Below, one piece after another: positions 1 to 11,859 of a DNA stretch of 64,000 nt; the stretch's first letter is position 1, and the number at the start of each line of letters is the position of its first letter. Location: positions 76,354,069 through 76,418,068 of the forward strand of contig CM065301.1 in NCBI GenBank assembly GCA_032871835.1, given 5' to 3'. Position numbers and translations under genes: made by a program. The notes beneath the pieces are model-generated. The model worked only from the letters and a program-made list of their open reading frames with translations, did no database searches and was not told the DNA's origin. Source of the stretch: Dipteronia dyeriana. Taxonomy: Eukaryota > Streptophyta > Magnoliopsida > Sapindales > Sapindaceae.

Positions 1-68
1 AAAATTGATATCATAACTGTTGTTGGGCTTCACGTTTTTGGGCCAATAGGCAATTTATGGCCACTATA
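1..68 (-). repeat. Element A 3' LTR, inner edge only
   Basis: Positions 9-68 match 22308-22367 with scattered substitutions, sharing the run TATCATAACTG and the words GGCTTCAC and TTTTTGGGCC. Both copies end in a CACTATA or CTACTACA tail. The right-hand copy closes element A, so this left-hand match should be the inner part of the other LTR. The window starts inside it. Confidence 0.6.
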
Positions 69-941
69 GTTTGTCACCCATTCTCTAAAGAAGTGAACTA
101 TGAGTTAAAGAGTGCAAGGCTTTTCAGTCGAGTCGAACGAGTGTATAACAATATCTTGTATTTAGTCGAACGACATTTTGACGATGTGTCAAACAATTTG
201 GCTGTTACAAAGTGTCGACTATTCCAAAAAACCTATCAGAAAGGTTATCGAAGTGCTTCAGCTTCCAGGGCTAACGTGGTCCTTTTACTTTTTGCACGAT
301 TTCGTGATCTGGACACGTTTATCAAAGAGGTTAAATTTCAACTACTAACCTTAGTTTATTTACCTTGGTTAACTGACATCCACCAAAGTCGTGACAATTG
401 TCTGCCTTGAGTTTAAACGTGGTTTGTGTAAGAAGAAACTTCCTCAAGAAGTTTTTTACTTCAACTTCAACTCTTTAACTCTTTAACTTCTCAAACCTCT
501 CAAATCTCAGAGATCCTAGATTAATTCTGTAACGTTTTCCATTTCTTTGTAATCTTCATACTATAAGGTACGCAATGATTGCCTTATTTTTCTTTCAGCA
601 AAGATTTAATTTTTCATTTTCTAAGGAGTAGAAATTACTGTAGTAGTTTTTCGGATGTATACCCAGAAACAGTAGTAGTTCTTCATTGTTCTTTGCGAGA
701 AGCATGGAATTTTTAGCATAAAAATTTATTCTTCGATGTATTAGATCCATTTAGGATGTATTGAATTCCACGTTGAGTTGTTTTTCGTATTTAGCGTTGT
801 GGGTCTTATAGTCGATCGACTGGAAATTGAAAGAAATAGTGTTGAAGTCACAATAGATCTAGAATTTAGATCGTAGATTTTTTTATAATAGCCCCAAGTG
901 TGGATCTTTAGAACCATATGTGTTGATTTTATTTTTGGTGT
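69..941. other. Element A region between 3' LTR and antisense ORF
   Basis: No coding region can be supported. A 117-codon frame at 57-410 has no recognisable motif. The sequence repeats the word GTCGAACGA, also seen elsewhere in element A, so it belongs to that element. On the plus strand it would be promoter and leader of the antisense ORF, which is inference only. Confidence 0.5.
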
Positions 942-3310
942 ATGCTTGACTCTTGTATTTTTGCATTTGTCAGCAATATGTCGAACGACAGTGCAATTTC
1001 GAGCCCCAAGATCACTTGGACCCCTAGTGGAAATGAAAATGACATCGAAGAAGGTATTGAGGTTGACTCACAAGATGTCGATCGACAAGTCACTCTAGTT
1101 GACCCTTCGTTAGTATTAGATGAGGTGGGTCTCTCAGATATGGAACTTCTTAGGGTTGTTGAAAGTGAGGTCGATCACATATAATATGTAGATATAGAGG
1201 AGCCATCATGCTCTGGTAGACCACTAGGTATACTAGCCGGTGAAAATCCAAAGAGTATATATTCTACTGATGAAGACATAGATACTCTGAGGATATTATA
1301 TGGCATTCCAGATGACGTTAAACCAAAGCCTGCTAAAGAACTTGAACTACCTGATTGGAACATTCCTGGATGGACATGCTTCTACGAATATAATTTTCGT
1401 TAAGGGTTTAGATTTCCAGTTCCCTCACTAGCACGTCGTCTATTAGTTTTCTTCCAACTCGCTCCTAGACATGCTTATACGAATATAATTTTAGCCAAGG
1501 GTGTACTCGCTCCTAGTCAATTAATGCCAAACATTTGGAGGATACTGATTGGTCTCACCGTTTTACGTGAGAAATATGGTTGTAATTTTAGATTAGGTTC
1601 ACTTTTACAGAACTATTATTTGAAGGAGCATCTTAGCGAGAAGGGTCGGTATTCGCTGATCTTGAGATCTAACGCAAAACCTCTCATCATGAACCTTACA
1701 ACAAATGATTGTAGGTGGAAAAATACTTATTTCTTCACCTAAGGTCCTCTGATCGATGGTCCTTTTAGGAATGAGAAGTATACATACCCTCGAACTTGGA
1801 ATAGATACGGTAAGTTCCTCTACTGTTGATTAGCAGTAGTAGCCTCAGTATTTTCAAGTCTTTTGATTTTAGTTTTTGTTCTTGTAGAAATAACTGACGG
1901 AGTTGATATGCCCAAATGTGATGACACCGAGAGCCTTACGACTAGAGTCTTGTTGGTTCTAGAGGAAGAGAGAAGTTAGAAAATGTTGATGGGAGAATGT
2001 AACATTAGGCCTAGCTCTGTATGGCTTCATTCTACATGTAATGTGCCAAGAACCCCATATCCTTGTTTGAAAGATTTAATGTCGTACACCTAGGTTATGG
2101 TGAGTTTTGAAATGCTTTTTGGTACACAATTTTTAACCCCGATTACTGATGTTGAACATCTTTTCGTAGCCAAGTCTATCGAAAAGATGAAGTTTGATTT
2201 GTCTGACCCAAGTGATGCAACAAAGAAGGCTAAGGAAAGTAGGAGAAAAAAGGCTGAAGCTCTTAAAAGAAAAGCAGCTGAAGGGGCAAGATCGACAGAC
2301 ACATCAGGTGCCCCCATTGTCGATCAATCAGTCGAATCGTCTCTAGAGATGGATCATCCACGTGATCCAAAGAAAAGCAGAACCTCCGCCAAAGACAAGG
2401 CGTTTGTGAGGATTTTGAAAGAAGTGGCCAATAGTGTCGAGCAGCAGAGGCCAAGTCTGACTTTGGTTTCTTTCCCTCTAAACGTATGTCTACACAAGGA
2501 GCCTGGTTCATTTTTGAAGAAGTCGGACAACCTCCTCTTTCTTAAAGACAAAGAAATTTTGAAAGGATCCAAGATGGTAGAAGTGATCGATAAAGGCATT
2601 ATTTCCATCTTTAAGTTATATGTCGAGCGACTAATTTATATTTTCACATAGTTGTCGAAGGGTTGTTACACATTCTTGGTGTTTATCCTTTACTGATGAT
2701 GTAGGTTGTTCTGCAGGCTTTGCAAAATCAGATATTTTTGAAACATCGGATTGGGGCTATCCGGGATAAAGGTGCCAAAATACTGAAGTGAATGATACCC
2801 TGGGGCAGGAGTGCGAGGAGATCAAAAAATCCAAGGAAGAGGTCGATTCGAAATTGCCTTCGTAGAAGGAGGAGATGGCGAAATTGAGAGACACAATCGT
2901 TATAGGGACCAAAGCTTGGAGAATCTTAAAGGAGAAATTCAAGTGAATGACCAACAGATTGCCTTGAAAGACCAACATATTGTTGATCTAAACGGCCAAC
3001 TGATGGATATTGTTGTTAAAGCAATGTGGAAGGCACGAGTCGACCTTTTCAAGGAGTATCTTTCAGGGGAGCATTCAAAATGTGATCCCAAGACTGAGAT
3101 TGAAGAGTGGGAGAAGAACGAACATTGGAGGCTGAAGCTACTGCTATTATAGATTGGGGTGACAAAGCCGTCGAAAATGTTTCTACTGTCGATGAAAAAC
3201 ATGCTCTTGCTGAAACTTCTCAACATAATATTCCATGGCCTTCTTTGTTTATGTACTGCCTTGTTATTTTTATTTGTACATTGATACTTTTCATATATTT
3301 AGTTTGCTAG
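942..3310 (+). pseudogene. Element A antisense ORF (gypsy-type transposon domain, spliced, decayed)
   Basis: This reading frame runs opposite to A's gag-pol and lies between pol and the 3' LTR. A likely start at 978 gives MSNDSAISSPK and an acidic stretch. After an in-frame stop near 1182, the segment 1400-1800 reads like the plant 'putative gypsy type transposon' domain, with words such as PSLARRLLVFFQLAP and NIWRILIGL. A donor-like GTAAGT starts at 1810 and an acceptor CTTGTAG ends at 1887. The next exon carries a lysine-rich stretch (about 2190-2290). A further acceptor TTCTGCAG near 2717 precedes a coiled-coil-like part (about 2720-3150). Several stops and frameshifts make it a pseudogene. 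The exon pattern parallels the antisense ORFs of B and C. The protein's function is unknown. Confidence 0.65.
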
Positions 3311-3399
3311 ACTACTTCTCTTTCTTGATTTGTTCTTGTCACAATTTGCTTTCAACTTTGAAGGTGTCGATGTGGTTTATTTTAGATCGACATCAATTT

Positions 3400-3935
3400 T
3401 AGCTCCAGTTGCTAACATGCGTAGGTCTTATCCTACACGACCTATAATCAAATTGCATTCATGAGTAAAATCTAGCCGACACGTTATTTAGATAACTAAA
3501 TCGCGTACATGGGTTACTAAAAATCAATCGACACGACTATGTATTAATAAATTGTTTTCTTCTACAAGTTTTTGGTCAGTACGACCTCTATATTGATAGA
3601 TTGCTTGCATGTGTGAATATTCATTCGACACAACATTTCAAATTGAAATATCACTTACATGCGTAAATTCAGTCGACACGACTTTTTCATTGAATAAGTG
3701 AATATATCACTTACATGCGTTTAACCTTGGTCGACACGACTTTTACATTGAATAAATCACTTTCATGCATTTAAATTTGGTTGACACGACCTTTACAATA
3801 AATAAATTTCTTTCATGCATTTTAATTTGGTCGACACAACCTTTACATTGAATAAATCGCTTTCATACGTTTCAATTTGGTCGCCACGACCTTTGCATTA
3901 AATAATTCGCTTTCGTGCGTTTTAATCGGTAGATG
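3400..3935. repeat. Imperfect tandem repeat of about 60 bp in element A
   Basis: About eight degenerate copies are visible. Each contains a GTCGACACGACC-like core, then TTTACATTGAATAAAT and CTTTCATGCGTTT-like words. The array sits between the antisense ORF and the end of pol. Plant Tat elements are known to carry variable tandem repeats in this untranslated region. Confidence 0.8.
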
Positions 3936-4329
3936 TTTGTCCCCAGTGATACTCCCCCAACTATCAGTGATCTGAGTCGAGAGCGGTCATTGGAAGTTGT
4001 ATAAACATTTTGCTTGTAGTTGGGACGTCGTTGAAGGTTCTTTAGAGTCAATTTATATCTTGTTGTAGATTTATGTACCCTGCAAATTGATTTATTGTTT
4101 GCCGACGTTGACATCAATTTGTTGTAAGTGGATCATGTTAGGACCTTAGTTTTTGAGCTCAGCTTTGCAATTAGTTGCAACTAAGGCGTCATCATTGCTC
4201 TTTGTCGACTGACTTATTAGTATTTAAAATGTATATAAAATTAACTAATTGAAAACAGTCGAAATTGAAAGTAGGTGAAAACTTAAGAGTTTAGAAGTGA
4301 TACTGTTTTAAATGAAGCGCATTCCAGCT
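3936..4329. other. Element A untranslated stretch downstream of pol
   Basis: No open reading frame with recognisable motifs is seen on either strand. By position it separates the tandem repeat from the last pol codons of element A. Confidence 0.4.
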
Positions 4330-4731
4330 ATTGTGTATCTCTTGTCCGTCAAGGCCACACAAATTGTATGCTCTTTTTCCTTTGACCTCAGTAATTTGAT
4401 AGCGGTATTCCCATTTCAGGCTAATTTTCCTGTCTCTTGTTCTCTTGTATTTTGAAATACTCGTCATTAGACCCAGTCATTGATTTTGAAGGTTCTGATT
4501 TTGACGTTTTTGTTATAATATTGAGCGACATATCGTTGATATTCTTGTATTCTCAATGCTGCTCGTTCTCGTCGTTCGTTAAGGTGGTCTAGTGAAGTAA
4601 CAATTCCTGATTATTTTGTTTTTTGTTGGGGCACTCACTTTGAGCTGTTACTAGTCTTGTCTCTATTGGGATTAATGGTTATGTGCCGTAGACAAGGGAG
4701 AATTATGTTTCTCCTGTCGACTGATGAGGTA
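4330..4731 (-). pseudogene. Element A pol C-terminal end (after integrase), cut by element B
   Basis: Read on the minus strand, 4440-4560 gives RYVAQYYNKNVKIRTFKIN, the region after the integrase core that corresponds to ARHYNSHVRVRN in element C. The part next to 4731 continues the integrase that stops at 16626 on the other side of element B, in the same reading frame (words STGET and LVYGT). A stop near 4455 ends it early. This shows that B landed inside A's integrase rather than beside it. Confidence 0.7.
4727..4731. repeat. Target-site duplication of element B, left (AGGTA)
   Basis: AGGTA precedes the left LTR and AGGTG (16626-16630) follows the right LTR. Four of five bases agree, as expected for an aged 5-bp duplication. 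Confidence 0.6.
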
Positions 4732-5643
4732 TGTTGACGTTGATTTCTGGATTGTATCAGAAAAGCCAACAAGGATTGGATTTCGGTAGTGATTTTTAAA
4801 GAGAAAGAGAAGGAGAAAGAACCAAGACACAAGTTTTTTTCGTAGTAAAACTCCGATGACCGGAGAAAAGTCCACGGGTGGTTGAATGATCAACCGAGCC
4901 AAAATCCACTATGAATTTATAATGTTACAAGCTCTCGATCTCTCTTTCTTCTCTCTGTGTTTTTCTATGATTGCTATCTATATCTTTTTTGGCGAGATTA
5001 TGGGTCTATTTATATGTTTATAGAACCCTAATTTGCTTTGTATAAGTAATAGATCTTTGTATTTAATTATGATTACTTGCTTGAAGCGGACTGTCTTCTT
5101 TCCTGTTTCGGAGTCTTGTATTGAAATCGAATGAGATTCTAGTAATGTAGTCCAATTAGGACTTATTTCCTTATATAAGAACGTAGTCTTTTTAAAGAAA
5201 TAAGGTTGTTGCCTGACTGGGAACCCTTCCAGCTCAGTATTCTGTTCTCTTTGGGATTCCTTCTTGATATGGATATCTTTGTGTATTTAATGACCTAATC
5301 CGTGTGAACTAAGCGCTAGGCTTTTTATTCAGTTTTCTTCATATTTATCCCAAGCAAGGATAATACCCGCTGGTCCCGAGTAACATCATTTGATCCCGAG
5401 TAACATCATTTGATCTCGAGTAGAAGTGTCATTTAACCAGTCCCGAGTGTCGTTAACTGATCCCGAGTAGTATATAACGTTGATTGGCCATGAGTAGGTT
5501 TTATTCAACATATGCTTACTCGGGGTTTTCTCTTCTTCGGCGATGTCTTGTAGGAAATTTTCTGAATGCCTATTCGGATGTCCACCTGACAATTTATCCT
5601 CTTTGTTAATGACGTGTACATGCGATAAAATTTACATATGACA
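4732..5643 (-). repeat. Element B 3' LTR (912 bp)
   Basis: It starts TGTTGACG and ends CATATGACA on the plus strand and matches 15715-16625 almost base for base over its whole length. On the minus strand a TATAAATA box lies at 5014-5007, the LTR promoter position. Confidence 0.93.
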
Positions 5644-5659
5644 ATACCCCCTTAAAATA
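5644..5659 (-). other. Element B polypurine tract
   Basis: On the minus strand AAGGGGGTAT directly precedes the 3' LTR start TGTCATATG, the place where plus-strand DNA synthesis is primed. Confidence 0.7.
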
Positions 5660-6138
5660 TTTTTGCTGAACAAGGTTTCTTCGGGCAAAAGTATTTTAAT
5701 TAGTTTTCAATATCTTTTCAGTACCCGAGTAAATATCTTGTCATAGTGACGTGTCTTAATGATGACCCTGCAAATTCGATTTGTCTTCTTACGCAAGATC
5801 TTTAATGATGGCCACATTTTAGAGTTCTGACGGCGAAAGCCAGTTCTCCTTCTGACACGTGACTCTTGTCTATTCGCTTTTCGATATCATTTATGAGAAA
5901 TGACTCATGCGCTTCCCCGTGTGCCGCCTACGTCATCAATCCTTATCATTATTTTTTTTTTCGCCTTGAGATCTAGGGTTTCGTGCTTTTATTTTTTTAA
6001 ATTCTTCACTGAGACAGTTGGTTCATTCTTAAAGATTTCTTTAGCATAATTTTTTTTTTAACCTAGATTTCTTTACGCAGAAGGTCGTGACTTTCCATTG
6101 AAGATCTTGCATCAAACTTTATTCAAGGTTAGTTTTTA
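5660..6138. other. Element B region between LTR and antisense ORF
   Basis: No coding region. It is similar to 39192-39670 of element C in reverse complement (shared words such as GAGATCTAGGGTTTC and GACACGTG), so it belongs to the element. It is the plausible promoter and leader of the antisense ORF. Confidence 0.5.
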
Positions 6139-9063
6139 GTGGAGCCATCTTACCGTCATCATCTTTTTAATATTGGTCTTGATGTATTAGAACGTGGGGA
6201 TTTCCAGTTGGTTTCTTACATTAGAAGATTACTAGAGGAAATGCCTGCTGGTGAACCTCCATTTTTAGAAGTTGATGTTTCTAGGCTTCACCCTGACGTC
6301 ACTTTTAGCCCTGTATCTAGTTCTTTATCTAGTTCTGATTCTGATATTTTTGTTCACAGGGCACCAATTCGAAGGATGACAAAACATCAAACAGAAGTGA
6401 AGTCCGTAAGCACAACTCGGGCGATATTCTGATCAGGGAGCAGACTGTCAACGAGAATGACGTTGAAGAGGCGTTCAGAATATCTCGTCTTTCTTTCTCT
6501 GCTACTTGCCCGAATAGGTTTGACATCGAGCCGAATGTAGTCGGGGCAGATGAGATAGAAAAGTATAGTTCACGATTCGATCTGCCCAACTAGGTCACTC
6601 TGATTCTAGCGGGTGATAGAGCTGCGTGGAATCCTCCCCCGGGCATGGTGGCAATCTACGAATCCATGCTCTGCTGCGACGTCACTCTTTCTTTTCAGCC
6701 ATTTATTGCCTGGTTTCTGGCTGAAGCAGGGATTGCTCCAGCTTAATTAGCCCCGAACAACTATAAAAAATTTAAGCGCATGTGGAACATGTACAGCGGG
6801 ATGAACCTGTCGCCGCCTTCCCCAAGTGAGATCAGACACTTCTTTATGCTGAGGCAGTTTGGTAAGAGAGGGATTTACTTCCTCATGTCGAATCCGCTAG
6901 ACTGATGGGTCCCTAAGGGAACAAAGGTAAGTCGGGAAGCTGACATCTTTGATGACCCTAAAAATAGGGGTTTTATATGGGGATTCTCTACATCCAACAA
7001 GTTCTAGAAGAACAGTTGGTTTTTCACCGAAGGGAGTCTCGGGCTTGAGGTTACTGTTTCAATTGGGGGTACTCGGACGGTGCTAAAAGTCCTCCGTTTC
7101 TTTTGTTCCCCCGAGATATGGAACAAGAAGAAAATTGATTTCAGTGATTCTGAGCTGACCAGACTTGCTCGGGCAGCGGTTCACACTTTGGAGAAGAGGA
7201 GCAAGACTTATCTCTTCGTTGAGTCGAAGATGATTGAGCTCGGCTTCTTCGAAAAGATTTCGGGCTACTGCAGGCGATGTAAGCGATTTTTGTAACATTT
7301 TTCTTTCATTGTTATATATTTTTTTGTTTTGCATTCTGACACGATTCCTTTTTTCTTCTAAGTGTATGATACAGACGTCGTCTGCGATTTTCAGGCTCGC
7401 CAAGTGAAGTCAATTATTCATGCGAGTCAGAATGAAGCTTCTCGTCAAGGCAATGAAGGCATCGCCCCGCCTAAGTCCGGGGAGAAGACTGCTACGGTTG
7501 AAGAGGAAGTTCCCAAAGATATCCCCGAGGACGTTGTTCAACCGACAACTGGGGAAACTATTGGTCCAAGTGGCCCGACCGATACGCAGCTGCTTGGCGT
7601 CGGGCAAGGGCGGAGTGAAAGTCTTGGTGAGGAGCCTGCCGAGCAGACTGATACCGGTGATGGAGGTAATACCTCTGCGGGACAGGTATCCCTAGGTCCC
7701 GAATTTTTTGAAGCCTTCCGGGATGATACTGAGGAGGATCCCGCAGCTGATCTCAGTTTCCACCGCTATCAGGGTGAGAAACGGAAGGTAATCAACTCTC
7801 CAACCCATCATTTCAAGGTTCCTCGGGTGGTCCCTTTTATCGACTCCATCGATAAAGATATTGTGGCTGAGACTCACCCGAGTGCTGATGTTGGAGCATC
7901 GGTGATGCGAGGCTTCGGAGCCGAACAGGGGTTCCCCTCTCGAGGTTGAAGATCTAGGGGCTGAACCCTCGTGGGTTCCTTCACATCCTTCTCCCCAGGA
8001 TATGCTGCGGGAGATGTCATCTGGTCGGGCTTTTATCGGGGACCACAGTTGAAGTTGTTTTCGGGATGGCTCCCTTGTTGATCGTCTTCACAACGTTTTT
8101 AACAGTGCATCTTATATAAGTTATCTTTAACTTCCTTCAGTTGCTTTATTTGTGTTTGGCAGATTTTTAATTGAACTTCTTTGTAGAAGGTGGTCGAGTT
8201 CGCTGAGCTGGTTCAGACGCAGCAATAACAAGTCGATAGAATAAGGCGTCTCGAAGCTCAACTGAAGGAAAGTGAGGATCAACGTGCTCGGGTCGAAACG
8301 GCTTATCAACAAGAGGTTGGTTCTGCCCAATTTTTTACCGACCACTGCTTGGCAAAGCAGGTTGAAACCAAGGAGAAAGCTTATTTGGTAGAGGAGAAAT
8401 CTTATTTGGTAGAGGAGAAGGCAGCATCACTTCAAGATTTGTTGTCCTCTGCCCCAAGAATCCATGCTTAAGGCCGAGCAGGAAGCGGAGAGGTCCAAGT
8501 AGGCGTATGAGCAGAAAATCAAAGATTTGGAACGCCAGGCTCTAACAGTCGAGTCCTTGTCCCGAGAAGCCAGGCTGAAACTTGAAGTCCAAGGGGTGGA
8601 TCGTTTCAAAAGATTCCCTACCTATGATGCCCTTCTTATTCGGGAGTTTCAGCGGGGGCTAGTTTCGGCTGGCAAATTCTTCAAAGTTAAGAATAGGGCG
8701 ACTGAGAAGGCCCGAACTAACTGGGAGATGTGAATCAAACATCATGTGGATCGGTCCTTGGAATCTCTCCGGAATCAGATGAAGGAATGAGGGCTTACTG
8801 CTGCAGCCGAGGTAGGAAGCCCCATCCCACGCATTTGGAGGTTCCATCTGAGCATTCCCTCTCAACTTTTTACACCAGTGGAGAGTCAGTCGTAGAAGGT
8901 GTAGTGCCTGATGTTGGGCCGTTCCCATGAGAGGATTACAGCCAATTGATGGACGATTCGACCGATACAATTGATTGGCCTTCTAATGAGAGCCTGCTCC
9001 GTGAATACGAAATGGTGCCAGACCCGAGTATCGGCAAGGGCTCCAAATCCTTACAATCCTGAT
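6139..9063 (+). pseudogene. Element B antisense ORF, three apparent exons
   Basis: It runs opposite to gag-pol. The first part (6139-7290) begins MEPSYRHH; the first codon here is GTG where element C has ATG. It contains the gypsy-type transposon domain with words FDLPN, GDRAAWNPPPGMVAIY, PFIAWFLAEAGIAPA and EIRHFFMLRQ. A donor-like GTAAGC stands near 7278. A second exon from about 7362 encodes an acidic, proline- and glycine-rich linker ending near 7950. A third exon starts after the acceptor TTCTTTGTAG near 8188 and is a long coiled coil (KVVEFAELVQ, RRLEAQLKES, SLSREARLKLEVQ) ending near 9063. In-frame stops and frameshifts occur in all exons, so it is decayed. The same frame order is found in C. 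The role of the protein is unknown. Confidence 0.75.
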
Positions 9064-9199
9064 TTTTGTAGATAGGATTTTTTGTAGACTTCAATTCTTT
9101 GTAAAGAATGCTTTGTAATAATTCTTTTGAAAGATAAATAAAACTCCGAGTAGCTTTTCTGAACCTGGTGGTTTGATTTTATTGCTGGTGAAATTTTTT

Positions 9200-9470
9200 G
9201 ACTTGACTATGGTTGCTGAGTATCTTATTAAACCAGCTATTTCTGACGTTCGCATCAGTTGTCATCCGAATAATGCCAAGTATCTTATTAAACTGACTCT
9301 TGTAATCTTCATGCAAAGTATCTTATTAAACTGGCTAACTCTGATGTTCGGGTAACTTCACCGAGTATCTGATTAAACCGGTTGTCACCCGAATAATTTT
9401 AATGCCAAGTATCTTATTAAATTGGCTCTTGTAATCTTTATTCCAATTATCTTATTAAACTGCCTAGTAT
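9200..9470. repeat. Dispersed tandem repeat between pol and antisense ORF, element B
   Basis: The word AGTATCTTATTAAAC(T/C)GG recurs at least six times with changing spacing, alternating with CACCCGAATAAT- and GATGTTCG-like words. Element C has the reverse-complement counterpart (CCAGTTTAATAAGATAC) at 35885-36130. Confidence 0.8.
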
Positions 9471-10440
9471 TATTAACCGTGTCATCTTAAAACAGATAAG
9501 TAGGTTTATACTTGTGTTTCATACACGGTTGCTCCACGAACATTACATCATGGCTCACCATAATCATATGTTCGAGTCCTTACTTATTATCGAGGATGTC
9601 TCCCCAGTTTTTATGCGCAAGGGTTTGCCGAATCATTAAGCTTTTTGAGTTGCTTAACACAGCTACGCATTTCACCGGAATTTTTCCCGATAGCGTCCTG
9701 AGCTGATGCATCTGGTTTGCCTTTTTGCTAAGGTCATTTGACCTTGCTCGACTAGCATGCTCCTTCGAGCTTCTCCGCCCATTCAGAATTTAATGGTCCC
9801 GAGTATTCTATTTGCATGTTCTTATTATCATACTCGTCTTCCATATGTTTTTATTATCATATGCTTTCTTTTTGAAATCCCGAGCTCGATGCTTTTCTTT
9901 CGAAAACCCCGAGTTTGATTTTTTATTCATAACTGCAAAATCAATAAGGTTTTAAATTCCACAGCTAATTTATCTTAACAAAAAATTGTCCTGACTAGAA
10001 AAAATAACAAAAAATGATTTATGGATATAAAATCTTCAGATATTGGGCATTGCATGGTCGGGGTAAAACCCCTACATTGGGTCGTTCAATCCAATACGCT
10101 TCATGGCCAGCTACTCCTTCAACTTTGTACGGGCTTTCCCACTTATCAGCTAGGGAACCTGCATCCTTATTTTTTATGTTCAACGACACCTTCTAGAGTA
10201 CCAGATCTCTCAGCTAGAATTTCCTAACCCGAACATAAGAGTTGTTGTGGCGAGCTACTCTTTGCTGATATGCCATATTTCATATTCGGGATTTCTTCCT
10301 TTTCTCTTCTAGCTCATCTAGACTTTGTAATAGCATATCAACCTTCTGATCTTCATCATATAGCCTGACCCGAGGTGACGTATACGATGTTTCTATAGGA
10401 TAACAACTTCTGTTTCAAACGCTAAAGTGAATGGAGTCTC
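9471..10440 (-). other. Element B pol 3' tail and untranslated region
   Basis: It is homologous in reverse complement to 35533-35890 of element C (shared words CATACACGGTTGC and CATATGTTCGAGTCC). It encodes only shredded remains of the region after integrase. No intact frame is seen. Confidence 0.5.
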
Positions 10441-11243
10441 TCATGTGGATGTTCTTGTTGTTGTCTGATATGCCCATAATACTTCGGGAAGCTTTTCAAC
10501 CCAACTTTCTTTCTTGGCATCTAGTTTTGCTTTGATTGTGTGCTTGATGATTTTGTTCACTGCTTCTACCTGCCCATTTGTTTGAGGGTGGGCAGGTGTG
10601 GCATAGTAATTGGCAATCTGGTACTCTTTACACAACTGTCTGAATTTCAGGTTGTCGAACTGAGTGCCATTGTCAGTGATTATAGTGTTTGGGACTCCAA
10701 ACCTATAAAGTATATTCTTTTTCACAAAATTTGTGGTGTTTGCTTATGTGATATGCATTAATGCTTCAACTTCTACCCATTTCGTGAAAAAGTCAACGGC
10801 TACTATAGCATGCTTCGCTCCACCCCCTGTCCCGGCTGGCATTGGGCCGATTAGATCCAAACCCCACATAGAAAATGGCCATGGGGACGTGAGGTTTCTG
10901 ATTTGTTGGCTGTCGAATGTCATTAGCAATCCTTTGGCAAGTGTTGCAACTTTCTGAACACTGATGTGCATCTGAGAACAGAGTAGGCCAATAATAGCCT
11001 TGCCTGAGTACCTTGTGTGCCAAACTTTTACCCCCAGTGTGGTTTCTACAAACTCCTCCATGGATTTCTTGTAATATCCAATATGCAACTTCCTCTGACA
11101 CACATCTTTGGAGTGTTCAGGAATACCCCCTTCTGTATAGTTCTCCTCTAATCAATGTGTCCCTTGCTGATCTATACCTGATACGTTTTGCTTGTAAGGG
11201 ATCTTCCGGGAGTACACCTTCTTTCAGGAACCTTTTCAGTTGA
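10441..11243 (-). pseudogene. Element B integrase
   Basis: Integrase joins the cDNA to the host chromosome. In minus-strand frames the zinc-binding part gives GYYWPTLFSDAHQ and CNTCQRIA. The catalytic core gives GLDLIGPMPAG and AIVAVDFFTKWVEVEA with the first Asp, ITDNGTQFDN with the second Asp, and NGQVEAVNK with the catalytic Glu, followed by LPEVLWAYQTT. The chain is broken into frames 10441-10725 and 10744-11103, with further frameshifts toward the zinc finger, so no active enzyme can be made. Confidence 0.85.
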
Positions 11244-11279
11244 GTCATTCAACCGTCTGGCAGTGTTCGGATTTCTAAA

Positions 11280-11800
11280 ATTTCTAAGTTTCTGGGTTCA
11301 GTTGTGCTCGGTTTAAGGAGATGTGCACCCGGAATAATATTTGGTCTGATTGTGGTTGTTGCTAATGCTAGCTTGGACAATGCGTCTGCCTTTCCATTCT
11401 TCTCCCTGGGATCTGGGCAATCTTATATTCTTTAAATCTCTGGAGGAGTTGTTTTGCAATGTCACGATATGCTATCATGCCTTCATCATTGGCTTGGTAC
11501 TCGTCCAGGACTTGGTTGACATCTACATGTTAATCGCTGAATATCTCAACCTTATCTGCCCCGAGAGCTATGCAGACTCTGAGTCCAGCTAGTAACGCCT
11601 CGTACTCAGCTTGATTATTGGTAACGTTGAAGTCAAACCTCATGGCACATTCGACATTATCTCATTTTGGATTTCATACTACAATCCATGCCCCGCTGCC
11701 ATGAGTGTTTGAAGAGCCATCAACATACAGTTTCCATGTGAAACTTTTACCTAACATTTTTTTTGCTTCCAGGTTCGGTTCTATGAACTCTGCTATAAAA
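11280..11800 (-). pseudogene. Element B second (additional) RNase H domain
   Basis: Minus-strand frames show LYVDGSSNTHGSGAW (first catalytic Asp) near 11700, then NNQAEYEALLAGLR (Glu) and KADALSKLA (last Asp). This is a complete RNase H fold placed after the RT-linked RNase H and before integrase, as in Tat elements that gained an extra, archaeal-like RNase H. Several in-frame stops interrupt it. Confidence 0.75.
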
Positions 11801-11859
11801 TCTACCATTGCTTGCCCTTTGAGAGATGTTCTGGGAATGTAGTGGATATTAAATTCACT

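Noticed and set aside
57..410. 117-codon frame at the window start
   Set aside because: No family motif and it overlaps the LTR edge of element A.
7362..7949. A 195-codon acidic frame that could pass for an independent host gene
   Set aside because: It is the middle exon of the antisense ORF of element B; the same linker with the same neighbours is in element C.
9200..9470. Regularly recurring words suggesting a CRISPR-like array
   Set aside because: Repeats are degenerate, spacing varies, spacers are themselves related, and the host is a plant. It is a variable tandem repeat of a retroelement.
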